DNA of 10,609 nt from Thalassiosira profunda. Its lineage: Eukaryota; Bacillariophyta; Thalassiosirophyceae; Thalassiosirales; Thalassiosiraceae. Under the pieces are notes generated by a model. It saw only the letters and a program-made list of their open reading frames with translations. It was not told the DNA's origin and did not search any database. Where the stretch lies: assembly GCA_036939355.1 (NCBI GenBank), contig JALLAP010000732.1, positions 1 to 10,609 of the forward strand, read 5' to 3'. This document shows positions 8,105-10,609 of the stretch, piece after piece. Position numbers and translations under genes: made by a program. Numbering within the stretch: position 1 is the first letter of the stretch; every line of letters starts with the position of its first letter.

Positions 8105-10609
8105 ATGAGGCTCGATGCATCCCTCCGCATTGGCCTGGTCGCCGCGTCCCCGCTCCTTCTGGGCCGAGGCGCCGCCGCCCACGACCATTTGCACGCGCAC
8201 GACGACAGTGAAGAGCACGCGCATCACCACGTGCGCCCCCACGCTCCGCCGGAGCTGGGCGGATGGCAGGCCGACGACGGCTCCGGAGGCGATCCTCTGT
8301 CGTTCGACACCCAGGAGATAGAGGCCATCCACCACGAGTCCCTGCACGGGCGCATCGAGCCCGATCACTTGCACCACGACCACCACAGCCACGGCGACGT
8401 GTTCGAGGGCTGCCTCCTCTTGTGCTACGCGCAGATGGCCGAGAAGTACGGCGCGGAGTTTGCCGACCAGATGCTGGCCGATGGCTTCCACTTCCCCGAC
8501 TGTCCGGGGGAGGACGCGCGCCAACGGAGGCTCGGGGCCACGAGCTCGTCGACGATGCAGTGGAACCTCCCCGCGCTCCGCCATGCGGATGGGAGGCTGC
8601 AGATTCCGTACGCCATTGAGGCGAGCGCGTACTTCACCGCGGAAACATATGATGCTATCCAGCAGGCCATTACCAACATCGAGGAGGCTTCGGGCGTCAT
8701 CGCCTTCGTCCCACGCACCGATCAGAGCCAATACATCCAGATACAACACAGCACGACTTATTCCTGTGCCGCCTTCGTCGGCCGCATGTCCCCTACGAAC
8801 GTCTACCTCGGCGCCACCTGGTGCCGCAACGAAGTCGCCCCCATCACGCACGAGCTCCTCCACGCCCTGGGATTCTACCACGAGCAAAGCCGGCCGGACC
8901 GGGACGACCACGTGTCCATCGCGTTTGGCAACGTGCAGTCCGGGAGGGAGAACAACTTTGCGAAGCAGACGGCGGTCGATTCGCTGGGAAGTCCGTACGA
9001 TTACGGGAGCTTGATGCACTACTCGCCGACGGCGTTTAGCAGTAATGGAAGCCCGACCATCGTGGCCACGCGGACATTGGAGAGCTGGGAGATTAGTGAG
9101 TTCCAGAAAGTGGTTTGTGTGCGCGTTCGCAACCCTTCTTCTATTGCTCACCGCTTCCTTTCGTCGTCTTGCAGTGGGCCAACGGGTCGGCCTGAGTTCC
9201 AAGGACGTCGGCCAGCTCCGCCTGATGTACCAATGTAGCACCGGTCCCCGCAGCTCAAGTACACTGACGATCGACAATCTCTGCACGACCGACTGCAAAT
9301 GCTGGGCCTACGCTATCGGGACCTGCGACAGCGACGACGAATGCATGGGCGATCTGGAATGCGGCCCGACGCCCGCCGAGGTGCCGAAGGGACTGGGCTA
9401 CGAGGACCAATTGCCCCAATGGGACGGAATAGTGAGCGCCACTTGCGACACGTATTGCCATTCCTCGTGCTGCGGCAACCAGTGGGGCATCCTGCTTTGT
9501 CCGGAGACGTGCGGCACGGCCCCTCCGTACACTGAGCCCGCCGCGATTCCTTCTACGATGTGTCTTCCAAGGGGGTTGACCGCCGGGCCGTCGGAGAGCC
9601 CGAGTGCATCTCTGGCGCCATCGAAGAGTACGAGCCCGTCGATAAGTCCTACCGTATCGATCAGTCCTACCAAGGGACCGACCAATAGAGTGAGTTGCTT
9701 TCGGACACATTGTTGATGCAGTTTTCGATTCTCTTCTCATGCAGCTCTCGCCATTTTCTGTCTGCCAGCCCACCAATGACTTGTACGGGAAATGGTACGC
9801 TTCGTCTTGCTGCAACCGCTCTCCCTCTTTTGCAAAACGTTCACTTCACATGCCAACATCCCTTTAATCTCTCCGTCAGGTACATAGATTGGAATGTAGC
9901 TCCATACCAGTGAGTTGCATTATCACACTGTGTGCTAGTTCGCTTACTTCAATGGCAACGCTGACACTTCCATTCTCGCGACAACAACGTAGATGCAAGC
10001 AGAACTGCGAGGGCCCGGCGCCGTGCGGCGGCATCCGCCAGTGGGTGACGCTCCACGATACGCCCGAGGCCTGTTGCGACGCCCACCTGTACTGGCTGGT
10101 GCAGCAGAACGGCTCCTACGACGGCTGCAGCTCGTTGCCGGCCACGACCGAGCCGCCCACCACCCCGCCACCGACGAGTTCGGTGAGTGAAGTTCTGTTG
10201 GAATAGTTGATACTATTCGCTTATTCGTCTGTGAGTCTCAACATTGCACTGCTATCGCAGCCCACAACTCGAGCGCCGTCGACGTCGCCCACAACGGCAG
10301 CTCCGAGTTCTGATCCCACGGATTCGCCAACAAATCAGGTAAGGTTGGTCTTGTCTTGCCAAGAGACTCATTTCTACATCAATCATCGAATAACGAACAC
10401 GCTCTTTTGCATCGTTCAGCCCACCACCACGCCTCCGTCTGCGTCGCCCACAACGGCAGAGCCGAGCTCAAGTCCAACTGACAGTCCTTCAGAACAGCCG
10501 ACCACCCCAGTGCCATCTAATCCACCTACCACATCGCAACCAACGTCTCCTCCCACGCCAAAGCCGACGCCTAGTCCCAACGTCAGCCCTTTTTACATTG
10601 ACTGGGCTT
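8105..10609 (+). CDS. Secreted astacin (M12A) zinc metalloprotease with Cys-rich Y-x-D-W modules (partial, 7 exons)
   Basis: Seven exons (8105-9095, 9175-9689, 9769-9794, 9880-9909, 9993-10182, 10261-10338, 10420-edge) join in one frame to give 673 residues. ATG 8105 was chosen because it starts a signal peptide (residues 1-25, MRLDASLRIGLVAASPLLLG). The propeptide has 18 His between residues 26 and 97, Cys at 103, 107 and 133, and a dibasic site RQRR (139-142) just before the catalytic domain. The astacin zinc signature HELLHALGFYHEQSRPDRD is at 249-267 (His 249, 253, 259; Glu 250), with the Met-turn SLMHY at 302-306 (Tyr 306). Splicing at 9096-9174 completes the domain as ESWEIMGQRVGLSSKDV and LRLMYQC. 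Residues 364-460 are Cys-rich, including an ILLCPETCG segment reminiscent of ShKT-type domains. A Ser/Pro linker (466-502) is followed by a module with WYIDW, CKQNC, CGG, TPEACC and a final Cys (511-566). Two Pro/Thr/Ser linkers and the start of another module (FYIDWA) complete the visible part. It is probably secreted, acting in the wall or extracellular matrix. The 3' end is outside the window. Confidence 0.9.
9096..9174 (+). other. Astacin gene intron 1 (79 nt, phase 1)
   Basis: Donor GTGAGT, acceptor TCTTGCAG. Splicing restores the astacin C-terminal subdomain (SWEI joined to MGQRVGLSSKDVGQLRLMYQC). If unspliced, the frame ends at 9238 with unrelated residues and the cysteine-rich tail is lost. 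Confidence 0.93.
9690..9768 (+). other. Astacin gene intron 2 (79 nt, phase 0)
   Basis: Donor GTGAGT after AATAGA; acceptor CTGCCAG before CCCACC. An alternative acceptor at 9744 would add eight in-frame codons. The chosen one is preferred because the downstream linker exons also begin with CCCAC right after an AG. Retention would stop after eight codons. Confidence 0.8.
9795..9879 (+). other. Astacin gene intron 3 (85 nt, phase 2)
   Basis: Donor GTACGC, acceptor CCGTCAG. The join splits the Trp codon of the WYIDW motif (TG plus G). The weak-looking donor is supported by the protein it produces (YGKWYIDWNVAPY), which matches the FYIDWA start of the next module at the right edge. Confidence 0.8.
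9910..9992 (+). other. Astacin gene intron 4 (83 nt, phase 2)
   Basis: Donor GTGAGT, acceptor CAACGTAG. The join completes a Gln codon (CA plus A) and links APYQ to CKQNCEGPAPCGG, keeping the Cys-rich module in frame. Confidence 0.85.
10183..10260 (+). other. Astacin gene intron 5 (78 nt, phase 0)
   Basis: Donor GTGAGT after the TTCG of the linker; acceptor CTATCGCAG before CCCACA. Retention meets an in-frame TAG at codon 8. A CTCAAC branch-like motif lies about 20 nt before the acceptor. Confidence 0.88.
10261..10338 (+). repeat. Linker exon repeat, copy 1 (78 nt)
   Basis: This whole exon encodes 26 residues from PTTRAPSTSP to DSPTNQ. It aligns without gaps to the first 78 nt of the following exon (10420-10497), with 19 of 26 residues identical and a shared core tcgcccacaacggcag. 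The two look like a duplicated exon. Confidence 0.85.
10339..10419 (+). other. Astacin gene intron 6 (81 nt, phase 0, no stop)
   Basis: Donor GTAAGG after AATCAG; acceptor TCGTTCAG before CCCACC. The intron is a multiple of three and has no in-frame stop, but its translation (starting VRLVLSCQETHF) breaks the Pro/Thr/Ser composition on both sides, so it is taken as an intron. Confidence 0.83.
10420..10497 (+). repeat. Linker exon repeat, copy 2 (78 nt, fused to further coding sequence)
   Basis: This copy encodes 26 residues from PTTTPPSASP to DSPSEQ. Unlike copy 1 it is not followed by an intron: after the CAG codon the reading goes straight into CCGACCACC and more Pro/Thr linker, then the FYIDWA motif. 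Confidence 0.85.

Noticed and set aside
9096..9238. Astacin ending at the stop at 9236-9238 without splicing.
   Set aside because: The tail residues are unrelated to astacins, while splicing at GTGAGT and TTGCAG restores the conserved end of the domain.
8081..9298. A 405-codon open frame on the minus strand.
   Set aside because: It lies opposite the astacin exons, which have unmistakable motifs. The antisense product is Arg/Val-rich without recognisable domains, as expected from GC-rich coding DNA read backwards.
1..10609. CRISPR array, bacterial operon, prophage, transposon or tRNA/rRNA genes.
   Set aside because: The window has spliced eukaryotic genes. No spaced direct repeats, terminal inverted repeats, transposase motifs or cloverleaf sequences were seen.

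Overview
The window reads as nuclear DNA of a eukaryotic alga of the stramenopile lineage, most likely a diatom or close relative. Three things point there. Protein-coding genes are interrupted by short, uniform GT-AG introns of 72 to 85 nt. One gene carries Ser/Pro/Thr-rich linkers and cysteine-rich modules with a Y-x-D-W motif, which I associate with secreted stramenopile proteins. A tRNA methyltransferase homologue has a signal-peptide-like leader with an aromatic residue at the predicted cleavage point, as expected for import into a secondary plastid. The species cannot be named from the sequence alone.

Layout. (1) 3-197, + strand: the last 64 codons of an unrecognised upstream gene. (2) 198-472: a short spacer ending in a long C/T-rich tract that leads into the next gene. 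(3) 473-6028, + strand: a large tricorn-type protease (about 1802 residues after removal of two in-frame introns) with an N-terminal membrane anchor, two beta-propeller regions, a PDZ domain and an S41 catalytic core. (4) 6045-7716, - strand: a Trm11-family tRNA guanine N2-methyltransferase, convergent with the tricorn gene. Its conserved C-terminus lies in a different frame from the rest. (5) 7717-8104: a spacer between divergent genes. (6) 8105 to beyond the right edge, + strand: a secreted astacin (M12A) zinc metalloprotease. It has a histidine-rich propeptide, a Cys-rich region, Ser/Pro/Thr linkers and at least one and a half Y-x-D-W Cys-rich modules. It is assembled here from seven exons, two of them only 26 and 30 nt.

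The three main genes do not form an obvious pathway. Two encode proteases that probably act in the secretory system or outside the cell; the third is a tRNA-modifying enzyme that may act in an organelle. The points most worth checking are the frameshifted end of the methyltransferase, the membrane-anchored tricorn with a changed Ser-His pair, the His-rich astacin propeptide, and the duplicated exon and micro-exons in the astacin tail.
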